NCBI GenBank assembly: GCA_021784715.1
Contig: JAJYHP010000164.1
Location: 1 to 9,829 of the forward strand
From: a bacterium
GTDB taxonomy: Bacteria > Eremiobacterota > Eremiobacteria > Baltobacterales > Baltobacteraceae
DNA: 9,829 bases
Reading direction: 5' to 3'
Both the position numbers and the translations under genes were made by a program. A model generated the notes under the pieces. It ran no database searches and was not told the DNA's origin. It saw nothing but the letters and a program-made list of their open reading frames with translations. Shown here one piece after another: positions 1 through 6,343 of this stretch (positions within the stretch are counted from its first letter, which is position 1; each line of letters begins with the position of its first letter).

Positions 1-310
1 GCCGCGAAGCGGCGTATCGAGGGCGAGTGGTTGTCATCCCGAGTAGCCGCGAAGCGGCGTATCGAGGGCGAGCCCGCTTGTCATCCCGAGTAGCCGCGAA
101 GCGGCGTATCGAGGGCGAGCTGCTGCGGCGCCTCGATACGCGCTTCGCGCTACTCGGCGTGACACCGGTGCTGCGGCGGCGCCTCGATACGGCGCTTTCA
201 GCGCCTACTCGGCGTGACACCGGTGCTGCGGCGGCGCTTCGATACGCGCTTCGCGCTACTCGGCGTGACAGCCCGCTACTCGGCGTGACACCCCGCTACT
301 CGGCGTGACA
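1..310. repeat. Palindromic interspersed repeat, cluster 1
   Basis: This stretch holds no credible gene; it is made of copies of one palindromic element. Plus-oriented copies lie at 1-27 (left end cut by the window), 33-72 and 80-119. Minus-oriented copies lie at 131-164, 182-219 and 238-270. Two left-half-only copies (minus orientation, 20 bp each) follow at 271-290 and 291-310. Each full copy reads GTCAYSCCGAGTAG, then a palindromic core (for example CCGC-GAA-GCGG), then CGTATCGAGG. The facing copies at 80-119 and 131-164 form a large inverted repeat. The cluster lies just past the 3' end of the minus-strand epimerase gene, so it may fold into hairpins in that transcript. An open frame through the repeats is a by-product of their regular spacing. 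Confidence 0.9.
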
Positions 311-316
311 CCGGCG

Positions 317-853
317 CTACGGTCGGCGCAGCGGAGGGTTCGCGGCGTCCTTCGCGCTGAGGATCGGCGGCGTCGCAAGCGGCCAGGCGATCCCGATCGC
401 GGGGTCGTTCCAGGCGACTCCAAATTCGGTGCTCGGATCGTAGAGCGCGCTCTGCAGGTAGTGCAGCACGGTGTCCTGGGCGAGCGAGAGGAAGCCGTGC
501 AGGCAGCCGGCGGGGATGTAGAGCTGGGTGCCCTCGTCGGCGCGGAGATCGCAGCCATGCCACTGGCCGAAGGTGGCGCTGCCGGGGCGCGCGTCGACGA
601 TGACATCGTAGGCCTCGCCCGCGAGCACCTGCACGATCTTGCTCATGCGCGGGTCGCCGTGAAGGCCGCGCAAAACGCCGTAGCGCGAGAGCGAGACATT
701 CTCCTGAACGAAGCGTTCGGCGATGCCGGCGTTCGCGTAGCGCTCCACGCTGAAGCTCTCGCGAAAACTGCCGCGCTCGTCGGCAAAGATGCGCGGGCGC
801 AGCAAGAGGGCGCCGGGGATGGGCAGCGTTTCAACGTCCACGATGCGCTGCAT
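317..853 (-). CDS. rfbC: dTDP-4-dehydrorhamnose 3,5-epimerase family protein (RmlC-like cupin)
   Basis: The 178-residue product is an RmlC-type cupin, close to the usual 180-185 residues. Enzymes of this family epimerise C3 and C5 of dTDP-4-keto-6-deoxyglucose in the cytoplasm, the third step to dTDP-L-rhamnose. Visible family features are the early FADERGSFRESF block (residues 23-34), GVLRGLH with the catalytic-type His65, Lys72, IPAGCLHGF with His119, Tyr132, EFGVAWNDP and a closing LSAKD with Asp169, which would pair with His65. The sequence after RGLH is GDPRM rather than the commoner YQ. That resembles a divergent subgroup that includes other dTDP-sugar isomerases, so strict rhamnose specificity is inferred. 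The ATG at 853 starts the conserved domain; longer frames add non-conserved residues and overlap the upstream gene. The Shine-Dalgarno sequence is weak. The gene lies 32 bp after the lipoprotein gene on the same strand, so co-transcription is likely. The TAG stop falls next to repeat cluster 1. Confidence 0.9.
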   Translation of the reverse strand: MQRIVDVETLPIPGALLLRPRIFADERGSFRESFSVERYANAGIAERFVQENVSLSRYGVLRGLHGDPRMSKIVQVLAGEAYDVIVDARPGSATFGQWHGCDLRADEGTQLYIPAGCLHGFLSLAQDTVLHYLQSALYDPSTEFGVAWNDPAIGIAWPLATPPILSAKDAANPPLRRP

Positions 854-877
854 TCGCGCGCCTAAGCGCAGGCCCTG

Positions 878-897
878 GGGAGCTTCTAGAAGCTCCC
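878..897. promoter_or_regulatory. Perfect 20-bp palindrome over the lipoprotein stop codon
   Basis: The arms GGGAGCTT and AAGCTCCC enclose CTAG, giving a fully self-complementary 20-mer. The lipoprotein TAG stop (886-888) lies at its centre, and the rfbC start is 24 bp further along the minus strand. In RNA it would form an 8-bp stem with a 4-nt loop. No U-tract follows, so it is not a classical intrinsic terminator. An RNA processing site, a 3'-end stabiliser or a protein-binding site are possible. Confidence 0.6.
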
Positions 898-3066
898 GAC
901 TCCCGGAGTCAGCGCGGGGCATGGCGTTGGAACGGCGCTCGGTAGCGGCGGGACGATCGCACTCGCCGTCTGCGGTACCGCGTTGATGCGCACGTCGATC
1001 GAATCCCCGAGGTTCCAATTCACTCCCGATTCGAGCGTGTAGAGATCGTCGTACGCCAATCCATAGCTCAGGCCGTTATCGAAATATTGATGCAAGATGT
1101 AATCGTACCGGTCGTAGAGCGGATCTTGAAAGAGCTCCCCGAGGCTCGGGGGCGGCGGCGTCACGGCGCCGACCGGATGCATCTGCGTGGTGGATTGCGT
1201 CGTGCCGTAGACGATATCGGCGATGAGCCCCTTCCACAACGCGAATGCATCGTCGTTGGCGAAGAGATGCCCCGTCGCAACGCTGGCCGTTTTTGCTTCG
1301 GTCGTGTTGTCGACGTTCGCTAATCCCCACGGCTGCTGCAACAGAATCGCCGGCTTGCACGTCCCTTGATTGTTGTTATCGGGGCCGGGCGGAACGCCTT
1401 CGATCAAGTTGTACACGTTCATGTGAAACGGGTTCGGCGAGACATTGGGGTTGGGGGGCGAGCTGCACGTCGCGCCCGGCGAATTTCCGACATCGGTGAA
1501 GATGAAGTTTTGCGCGCCGTCGGAGGTGACGCAATAGTAATCGCCGGTGACGTAATCCGGCCCCGGCGTTGCGCCGGCTTTCACGGGCCCGGCACCGGGG
1601 ATCACGCTGGTGAACATGCGCCCTTGTGCCTGATAACTCGCCATCACGCAGCTCAGGTAGCCATACGGCGTCGAGTTCGGGCAGAATGCCGGAGTTGGTG
1701 ATGGGATGTAATTGCTGAGATTGAAGAGGTTCCACTGAAACGCGGTGATCTGCGCCGATTCACCCGGTGAGATCACGCGCAGATCGAGCACGCTACTCGC
1801 GCTCGTTGGGAATGCCGACGCAAGAACGTTCGCGTTGTAATTCGATACGTTCTCGATCGCGTAGAAGATATTTGCAAAATTGCAGCTGGTGACGCCGACG
1901 TATCCCGAACTCGGCGGTTGCGTCGGGCAGGGCACCGGCATGACGCCCGGCGGCGGCGCGGTGGGCAGCGGCCCCGGCGTCGTGGCGGGCAAGGGCGTCG
2001 CACCGGTCGAGAGCTCTAACGGCAGCCCCAGTGCGACGACTTGCGAGGTATCGTCGGTCGTTCCGTTTTGGTACGTGCCGTATTCGATAAAGTCCCAAGG
2101 ATAGTTTGCGAGCATGCCGCCACCGGTTCCGGGCGGGCCGCTCGTGTTGCCGCCGCTCATGGGGTTGGGTGCGGTCGTGGTTCCCGGCGTATAGGGCGCG
2201 TAGACGAAATAGACGCGTCCGCCCTTGGTGCCGTTAGGAATGAGCAGCGGCTGCTTTCCGGCAGATCCCGTCGTCGTGCTGAAGCACGCCGCCGGCAACG
2301 CAACCGGAACGGCGGAATCAAATTTTCCATCGGCGCTGAGAAACATGTTGGTGGTGGCGTCGGTCGGATAGACGAGCAGCTGCGCGCCCGCGATGCCCGC
2401 ATCGTCGGTGATGTTCAACGGCACGCCGTTGGTCGACGGCGTATAGGCGGGGCAATCCGCCGGCGTCGCAACCGGAAGCACCGAGGCGCTCACGACAATG
2501 GCGAACACGTAGGTGGCGTTCGCAGCGAGCGCGACCGGCGGCGAGAGCGCCGTCGCGGAAAAGGCGATCGAGGTGCCGCTCGCGGATATCGGGCCGCCGA
2601 CTTGTTGCCAGCCTGCCGCCGCGTTGGTGGGATCGTAGAAGGCGAGGTAGCCGGTGCCGGCGAGCATGCCCGCCGGGAAGGTGAACGTGAACGACGGGGT
2701 CTCGCCGATCGTCACGCCGGCGTTGACGGTAAGCGTGACGTAGGCGAGCGCGCTGACGGTGCCGCCGAGCGACGCGATCGTTCGCCGGTGAAGCGAGCTG
2801 GGGACGGCGACGCCCGCGGGCGGGGCGTTCTGCAGGACGACCGTGGCGGTCGCGCTGCCCGAGGTGGTCGCCGGGAGGCCGACGGTGCCGGCCGCCCCCG
2901 AGGCGATGGCGGCAAAGGTGACCGTCGTCGCGCTCGCGCCCAACGGCGCGGTCGTCGATTGCGTGGCGGGCGACGGGTTGGTCGCGGGGAGCGAGGAGCC
3001 CCCGTGTCCGCCGCACGCGACGAAGAGCGCCGCTGCCGCAAAGGCGAAAAACGCGAGCTTCTTCAT
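886..3066 (-). CDS. Secreted lipoprotein with a GH64-like (beta-1,3-glucanase / thaumatin-like) domain
   Basis: The product is 726 residues. MKKLAFFAFAAAALFVAC is a lipoprotein signal ending at Cys18; Phe at -3 is a weak lipobox. The ATG at 3066 has GAAAGGA 8 nt upstream, which favours it over the 9-codon-longer ATG at 3093. Residues about 45-195 look like an all-beta domain (LAFYDPTNAAAGWQQV). Residues about 215-700 match the GH64 pattern by eye: YPWDFIEY (325-328), SQVVALGLPLEL (341-352), then DYILHQYFDNGLSYGLAYDD (655-674). Pro/Thr/Gly-rich inserts at about 291-318 and 353-388 break up the domain. Ten further cysteines suggest disulfides outside the cytoplasm. GH64 enzymes cleave beta-1,3-glucan, but the position expected for the catalytic Asp is Val344, so the protein may be non-catalytic or may only bind glucan. 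The neighbouring rfbC suggests a cell-surface polysaccharide role. The lipoprotein call is firm; the GH64 call is moderate because no profile search was run. Confidence 0.8.
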   Translation of the reverse strand: MKKLAFFAFAAAALFVACGGHGGSSLPATNPSPATQSTTAPLGASATTVTFAAIASGAAGTVGLPATTSGSATATVVLQNAPPAGVAVPSSLHRRTIASLGGTVSALAYVTLTVNAGVTIGETPSFTFTFPAGMLAGTGYLAFYDPTNAAAGWQQVGGPISASGTSIAFSATALSPPVALAANATYVFAIVVSASVLPVATPADCPAYTPSTNGVPLNITDDAGIAGAQLLVYPTDATTNMFLSADGKFDSAVPVALPAACFSTTTGSAGKQPLLIPNGTKGGRVYFVYAPYTPGTTTAPNPMSGGNTSGPPGTGGGMLANYPWDFIEYGTYQNGTTDDTSQVVALGLPLELSTGATPLPATTPGPLPTAPPPGVMPVPCPTQPPSSGYVGVTSCNFANIFYAIENVSNYNANVLASAFPTSASSVLDLRVISPGESAQITAFQWNLFNLSNYIPSPTPAFCPNSTPYGYLSCVMASYQAQGRMFTSVIPGAGPVKAGATPGPDYVTGDYYCVTSDGAQNFIFTDVGNSPGATCSSPPNPNVSPNPFHMNVYNLIEGVPPGPDNNNQGTCKPAILLQQPWGLANVDNTTEAKTASVATGHLFANDDAFALWKGLIADIVYGTTQSTTQMHPVGAVTPPPPSLGELFQDPLYDRYDYILHQYFDNGLSYGLAYDDLYTLESGVNWNLGDSIDVRINAVPQTASAIVPPLPSAVPTPCPALTPGVGSF

Positions 3067-3113
3067 GACGGTCGTCCTTTCAAAAGTGCCCACCTCGGAG
3101 CGTTTCCGGCGGT

Positions 3114-3144
3114 TTAAAGGAGGCGAGCGCTAATCCTCTTTTAG
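3114..3144. other. Hairpin holding an orphan AAAGGAGG, in the divergent intergenic region
   Basis: The 116-bp gap 3067-3182 separates the divergent lipoprotein and flippase genes and must carry both promoters; no convincing -35/-10 pair was seen on either strand. Within it, 3114-3123 (TTAAAGGAGG) can pair with 3135-3144 (CCTCTTTTAG) around an 11-nt loop, ten pairs counting two G-U wobbles on the plus-strand RNA. The left arm contains a near-perfect Shine-Dalgarno core (3116-3123) with no usable start codon at the right distance. Confidence 0.4.
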
Positions 3145-3182
3145 GGCGTCCTCTTGCCAAGGCATCCACCTTGAGGGCGGGA

Positions 3183-4463
3183 ATGAAGCCCGGCGTGAAC
3201 GCCGCCACCACCAATACTCCCGCCTCGCGCCCGTCGCTCCTTTCATCGGGCGCGATCGTTTTTGCCGCCACGATGGCGATGAATCTTGGCGGGTTTCTCT
3301 TTCACGCGATCGCCGGGCGCGCGCTCGGCGTTGCGGAATACGGTGCGCTCTACGCGTTGATTTCGATCTACCTGCTCGCCTCGCAGCCGGTCGCGATTCT
3401 CGCACCGGTCATCGCGCGCTACGCGGCGGAATTTCACGCGCTGCACGATGCGAGCCACCTGCGCGGATTTGCCGAGTATATCGTGCGGATCTTCGGAACG
3501 ATCGCGCTCGTCTCGGCGCTGCTCGCGGCAATCTTTGCGGTGCCGATCGGCGCGTTCATTCGCGAACCGGCATGGTCGGTGGTGGTGGTGGGGATTGGCG
3601 TCGCGTTTGCAACGCTCTCCGGTTCGCTGCGGGCCTTCTGCCAAGGGACGCACGCGTTCACGCTCTTCGGCGTTTCAATGTTCGGCGAAGGGCTCGGCAA
3701 GGTGCTGTTGCTCGGCGCAGCGGTACTGCTGGGGTTGGGGCTCTTCGGCGGGCTCGCGGCGTTTATGCTCGGCGCGGGCATCGGTGCGGCGGCGATCGTC
3801 TTCGTGCTGCTCGGCCGGTATCGCGGCATCGCCGCAAGCGCGCCGCACATCGATTGGCCGCGCGTTCGCGCGACGCTCGGTGGATCGGCGGCATCGGCGA
3901 TCGCGGGCGTGGTGATGGGCTCCGCCGACGTCATTTTGGTGAAGCACTATTTCAACGCGCACGACGCGGGGCTCTATGCGGCGGCATCGCTCGGCGGAAA
4001 GATCGTGCTCTATTTTATCGGGTTCGCACCGACGGTATTGCTGCCGCACTTCACGCATCGGGCGGCGCGCGGCGAGAGCACGCGGCGCGTCCTCGCGCTG
4101 GTGCTCGCGGCAACCGCGGGAATCGGCGTGGCGGCGGTGGTCGCCTACCACTACGCGGGGCTGCTGTTGTTGCACGTGCTCGTCGGGACGGCGTTCGATG
4201 CCGCGCTGCCGTTGATGCAAGGATATGCCGCGGCGATGGCGCTGCTCGCGATGACCACCGCGCTGGTGACCTACGGGCTGGCGACGCATCGGCTGGGCTT
4301 CGCGATCCCGCAGTTGCTCGTTACCGCACTCACGCTCGCAGCGATCGTGCTGCGCCACCCGAGCCCGGCGTTCGTGGTGAGCGAGATGATTGCCGGGAAC
4401 GCGCTTATGGTGTTGGTGGTCGGCATTGCGATCGCCGCGCAGGCGCGGCGGAGGCACGCCTGA
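3183..4463 (+). CDS. Oligosaccharide flippase family protein (MOP superfamily, Wzx-like)
   Basis: This is a 426-residue, very hydrophobic inner-membrane protein with about 12 likely membrane segments spread over residues 20-418. Segment pairs are separated by short basic loops (for example RYRG at 212-215 and THRAARGESTRR at 291-302). The second half carries a MOP flippase signature, SADVILVKHYFNAHDAGLYA (247-266). Length and layout fit lipopolysaccharide or exopolysaccharide repeat-unit flippases, which move undecaprenyl-linked glycans from the cytoplasmic to the outer face. The ATG at 3183 is preferred over the TTG at 3171 because GAGGGCGGG lies just upstream of it. The gene is divergent from the lipoprotein gene and on the same strand as rfbD, which fits rhamnose-containing surface glycan assembly. 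The substrate cannot be read from the sequence. No polymerase or glycosyltransferase gene lies next to it here. Confidence 0.85.
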   Translation: MKPGVNAATTNTPASRPSLLSSGAIVFAATMAMNLGGFLFHAIAGRALGVAEYGALYALISIYLLASQPVAILAPVIARYAAEFHALHDASHLRGFAEYIVRIFGTIALVSALLAAIFAVPIGAFIREPAWSVVVVGIGVAFATLSGSLRAFCQGTHAFTLFGVSMFGEGLGKVLLLGAAVLLGLGLFGGLAAFMLGAGIGAAAIVFVLLGRYRGIAASAPHIDWPRVRATLGGSAASAIAGVVMGSADVILVKHYFNAHDAGLYAAASLGGKIVLYFIGFAPTVLLPHFTHRAARGESTRRVLALVLAATAGIGVAAVVAYHYAGLLLLHVLVGTAFDAALPLMQGYAAAMALLAMTTALVTYGLATHRLGFAIPQLLVTALTLAAIVLRHPSPAFVVSEMIAGNALMVLVVGIAIAAQARRRHA

Positions 4464-4479
4464 TGCGTGGATCCCAACC

Positions 4480-4508
4480 TTGTATCCCAAACGCGCTTGG
4501 GTTATAAT
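4480..4508 (+). promoter_or_regulatory. Sigma-70-type promoter for DUF2442-rfbD
   Basis: TTGTAT (4480-4485) and a consensus TATAAT (4503-4508) are separated by exactly 17 bp. Counting the last T of the -10 box as -7 puts +1 at 4515, the G of the GTG start codon of the DUF2442 gene. The transcript would therefore be leaderless. It is the best-looking promoter noticed in the window. Confidence 0.7.
4486..4501. promoter_or_regulatory. Probable operator palindrome between -35 and -10
   Basis: CCCAAACGCGCTTGGG is an imperfect palindrome (7 of 8 base pairs match, with one A/C mismatch) that fills almost the whole promoter spacer. A repressor bound here would block RNA polymerase. The DUF2442 protein encoded immediately downstream is the obvious candidate for autoregulation, by inference from its antitoxin-like character. 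Confidence 0.45.
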
Positions 4509-4514
4509 GCGCCC

Positions 4515-4940
4515 GTGAGCAAAAGAGCACGTATCGTTACGAGCGACGAGCAAATCGAAGCGGCGATTGCTGCGGCAAAGGTACGCGAGGGGTTGCGCCC
4601 ACGAGCCGTTTCCGCGAAATATCGTCCTGGAAAGGATGCGTTTGTAATCGCGCTGGCTACCGGCGTAGAAATCGTGATCCCAAGAAAACTACTTCAGGGA
4701 CTCGAGAATGCGACCCCCGCACAAGCAGCGGAAGTTGAAATATGGGGACCGGGAGACAGCTTACATTGGGAATCCATCGACGTCGATCATTACGTTCCGA
4801 GTTTGATCGAAGGAGTCTTCGGTAATCGTCGTTGGATGAGCGAAATTGGAAAAATTGGGGGTTCCGTTCGCAGCGAAGCCAAGCGCAAAGCCGCTCGAAA
4901 AAACGGTTCCAAGGGCGGTCGCCCTCGCGTTCAGGCCTGA
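4515..4940 (+). CDS. DUF2442 domain protein, antitoxin-like
   Basis: The 141-residue product matches the DUF2442 pattern by eye: a beta-rich core with GVEIVIPRKLLQGLENATPAQ (50-70), a WGPGDSLHWESIDVDHYVPSLIEG block (77-100) and a basic, Gly-rich tail (KRKAARKNGSKGGRPR, 123-138). DUF2442 proteins are often encoded beside DUF4160 toxins and are regarded as antitoxin-like. No DUF4160 partner is visible here. The GTG at 4515 is chosen because the promoter's -10 box ends 7 bp before it and the frame's earlier GTG at 4467 lies upstream of that promoter. GC is about 55% over 4561-4920, clearly below the flanks, which suggests acquisition. The stop overlaps the rfbD start (TGATG), so rfbD probably depends on this gene's transcription and perhaps on translational coupling. 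The antitoxin role is inferred; the family call is fairly sure. Confidence 0.75.
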   Translation: MSKRARIVTSDEQIEAAIAAAKVREGLRPRAVSAKYRPGKDAFVIALATGVEIVIPRKLLQGLENATPAQAAEVEIWGPGDSLHWESIDVDHYVPSLIEGVFGNRRWMSEIGKIGGSVRSEAKRKAARKNGSKGGRPRVQA

Positions 4941-5800
4941 TGCGCGTACTCTTGATCGGCGGCTCGGGGCAACTCGGCAGCGAGATTCGTCGCCGGTGGA
5001 GCGGGGACCGCATCGTTGCGCCGGGGCACGATACCGTCGATCTCGCGGTGCCTGCCTCGATGGACGCGGCGATTGCAGGCAGCGATGCGGAAGTCGTGGT
5101 CAACTGCGCGGCGTTCCATAACGTCGATCGCTGCGAGAGCGAAGTGGAGACGGCGCTGCGCATGAATGCCGTGGCGGTGGAGCGGCTCGCCGAACTTTGC
5201 GCGCAGAGCGGGAAGCGCTTCGTAACCATCAGCACCGATTACGTTTTCGACGGGACGACCGAATGGCCGTATAGCGAGAACGATTGCGCGCATCCGATCA
5301 GTGCCTACGGGCTCTCGAAATACGCGGGCGAACTGCTGGTGGAGCGGCTGCGCAGCGATGCGTTGGTGGTGCGGACCTGCGGCGTCTACGGCGTGCGGCC
5401 ATCGGCGACGAAGGGCTACACGTTCATCGATCGCCTGATCGCGCAGGCGCGCGCCGGGGAGCGCGGGCGCGTGGTAAGCGATGTGGTTGCCTCGCCGACC
5501 TACGCCGGGCATCTCGCCGAGGCGCTGCGCGCGCTGTTGGCGACGAACGCACGCGGCGTCGTGCACGCGTGCAACGTCGGGCCGGTGAGTTGGTACGATT
5601 TTGCCGCCGAGGCGTTGCGCCAGGCGGGGGTCGACGCGCCGCTCGACGCGATTAGCAGCGGCGAATGGAAGGCTGGTGCGCGCCGGCCGCGCTACTCGGC
5701 ACTCGAAAACACGCGCCTGCGCGAACTCGGGATTACGATGCCCGATTGGCGAGAAGGCATCGCGGCGTATTTAGCCGACAAAGCCTCGCGTCCGCAGTAG
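4940..5800 (+). CDS. rfbD: dTDP-4-dehydrorhamnose reductase (RmlD)
   Basis: The product is 286 residues, the normal family length, and belongs to the extended short-chain dehydrogenase/reductases. It would reduce dTDP-4-keto-L-rhamnose to dTDP-L-rhamnose with NAD(P)H in the cytoplasm. Visible features are the Rossmann motif GGSGQLG (7-13), STDYVFDG (98-105), the catalytic YGLSK with Tyr123 and Lys127, SAYGLSKYAGE (121-131), VVRTCGVYG (143-151) and a C-terminal RPRYSALENTRLRELG (249-264) typical of RmlD. The ATG at 4940 begins exactly at the nucleotide-binding strand and overlaps the preceding stop by one base; only a weak AGG lies upstream, which supports translational coupling. A frame 36 codons longer lies inside the DUF2442 gene and is rejected. 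With rfbC and the flippase it supports a rhamnose-containing glycan pathway. The stop is CAGTAGCCGCG, matching the repeat-element sequence that follows. Confidence 0.93.
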   Translation: MRVLLIGGSGQLGSEIRRRWSGDRIVAPGHDTVDLAVPASMDAAIAGSDAEVVVNCAAFHNVDRCESEVETALRMNAVAVERLAELCAQSGKRFVTISTDYVFDGTTEWPYSENDCAHPISAYGLSKYAGELLVERLRSDALVVRTCGVYGVRPSATKGYTFIDRLIAQARAGERGRVVSDVVASPTYAGHLAEALRALLATNARGVVHACNVGPVSWYDFAAEALRQAGVDAPLDAISSGEWKAGARRPRYSALENTRLRELGITMPDWREGIAAYLADKASRPQ

Positions 5801-5811
5801 CCGCGCCTCTG

Positions 5812-5929
5812 CCATCCCGAGTAGCCGCCCCTTCGACTCGCTCCGCTCGCTCAAGACAGGCTCGGCGGCGTATCGAGGGAAGTTTTTGCCCCTCGATACG
5901 GGCGCTAAAGCGCCCTACTCGGGGTGTCA
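5812..5929. repeat. Palindromic interspersed repeat, cluster 2, head-to-head pair
   Basis: A long plus-oriented copy (5812-5880) starts CATCCCGAGTAG and ends CGTATCGAGGG; its core carries an insert with CCCTTCGACTCGCTCC, CGCTCGCTCAAG and ACAGGCTC. A minus-oriented copy follows at 5889-5929 with the perfect core GGGCGC-TAAA-GCGCCC. The two right ends form an 11-bp perfect stem, 5869-5879 with 5890-5900. The pair lies just past the rfbD stop and between convergent rfbD and hicA, so it may act as a transcript-end structure. Confidence 0.9.
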
Positions 5930-5935
5930 AAGGCT

Positions 5936-6093
5936 GTCATCCCGAGTAGGCTGCGCAGCACTTCTGTCATCCCGAGTAGGCTGCGCAGCACTTCTGTCAT
6001 CCCGAGTAGGCTGCGCAGCACTTCTGTCATCCCGAGTAGGCTGCGCAGCACTTCTGTCATCCCGAGTAGGCTGCGCAGCAGCCGTATCGAGGG
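5936..6093 (+). repeat. 30-bp tandem array of repeat left halves
   Basis: There are four identical 30-bp units starting at 5936, 5966, 5996 and 6026, then a fifth truncated to 25 bp at 6056-6080, followed by the element right end GTATCGAGGG (6083-6092). Each unit is the left half GTCATCCCGAGTAG plus the small palindrome CTGCGCAG and a short CACTTCT spacer. No unique spacers separate the units. A frame reading through encodes a repeating 10-residue peptide, because 30 is divisible by three, but nothing supports translation. With 5801-5935 this fills the roughly 315-bp gene-free gap before hicA. Confidence 0.92.
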
Positions 6094-6115
6094 ATTTATC
6101 TCTTCGTCAAGATTC

Positions 6116-6337
6116 CTAAAGGAGCTCGATGAGTTCTTCGACAGTTAAGCCCGAGGCTTTTAGCATCGCGGCAATAGTTGCCGTTTTCATATCGCCAACG
6201 TGCATTGGAACATTCACGATACGGCCATTTGGGTGCCGGAAAAACGCATGCGAACCCGACTGGCGGACGAGCCGAAAACCCGCACGTTGCAAGACTCGCG
6301 CAAACGCGCGAGCCGATACACGCGGTAATTTCGGCAT
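6116..6337 (-). CDS. hicA: HicA-family mRNA interferase toxin
   Basis: The 73-residue product is a typical HicA, a small dsRBD-like fold that cleaves mRNA. Key features are the N-terminal MPKLPRVSARAFARVLQRAGF (1-21), GSHAFFRHPNGR (28-39) with the catalytic-type His30, VPMHVGDMK (43-51) and the C-terminal helix AAMLKASGLTVEEL (56-69). The gene starts 6 bp after the hicB stop, so the pair is co-transcribed in the order antitoxin then toxin, the reverse of the canonical hicAB order but seen in other small HicB-HicA pairs. Length and motifs are complete, so the toxin is probably functional. GC is about 55% over 6121-6300, below the neighbouring housekeeping-type genes. The gene converges with rfbD across repeat cluster 2. 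Confidence 0.92.
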   Translation of the reverse strand: MPKLPRVSARAFARVLQRAGFRLVRQSGSHAFFRHPNGRIVNVPMHVGDMKTATIAAMLKASGLTVEELIELL

Positions 6338-6343
6338 TCGAGG

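Noticed and set aside
27..308. Arg-rich open frame through repeat cluster 1
   Set aside because: It consists wholly of palindromic repeat copies in both orientations.
2041..3117. Long plus-strand Arg/Gly-rich frame opposite the lipoprotein gene
   Set aside because: High-GC antisense shadow with low-complexity Arg composition; the minus-strand frame has a signal peptide and domain motifs.
3572..4507. Alternative frames overlapping the flippase on both strands (including 3675-4553 minus)
   Set aside because: Arg/His-rich shadow translations without motifs; the flippase frame has clear membrane segments and family signatures.
4463..4507. A 14-codon frame whose ATG overlaps the flippase stop
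   Set aside because: It has no ribosome site or similarity and runs through the DUF2442 promoter; overlap alone is weak evidence.
4467..4514. Earlier GTG start for the DUF2442 gene
   Set aside because: This start lies upstream of the -35 box of the strong promoter, and the added residues do not belong to the family domain.
5936..6080. A 30-bp regular array suggesting a CRISPR
   Set aside because: The units abut directly with no unique spacers, belong to the interspersed palindromic family and have no cas genes nearby.
5886..6119. Plus-strand open frames encoding a perfect 10-residue repeat peptide
   Set aside because: The repeat is an arithmetic result of the 30-bp period; no ribosome site or homologous protein family was recognised, and the frame ends at the hicA 3' end.
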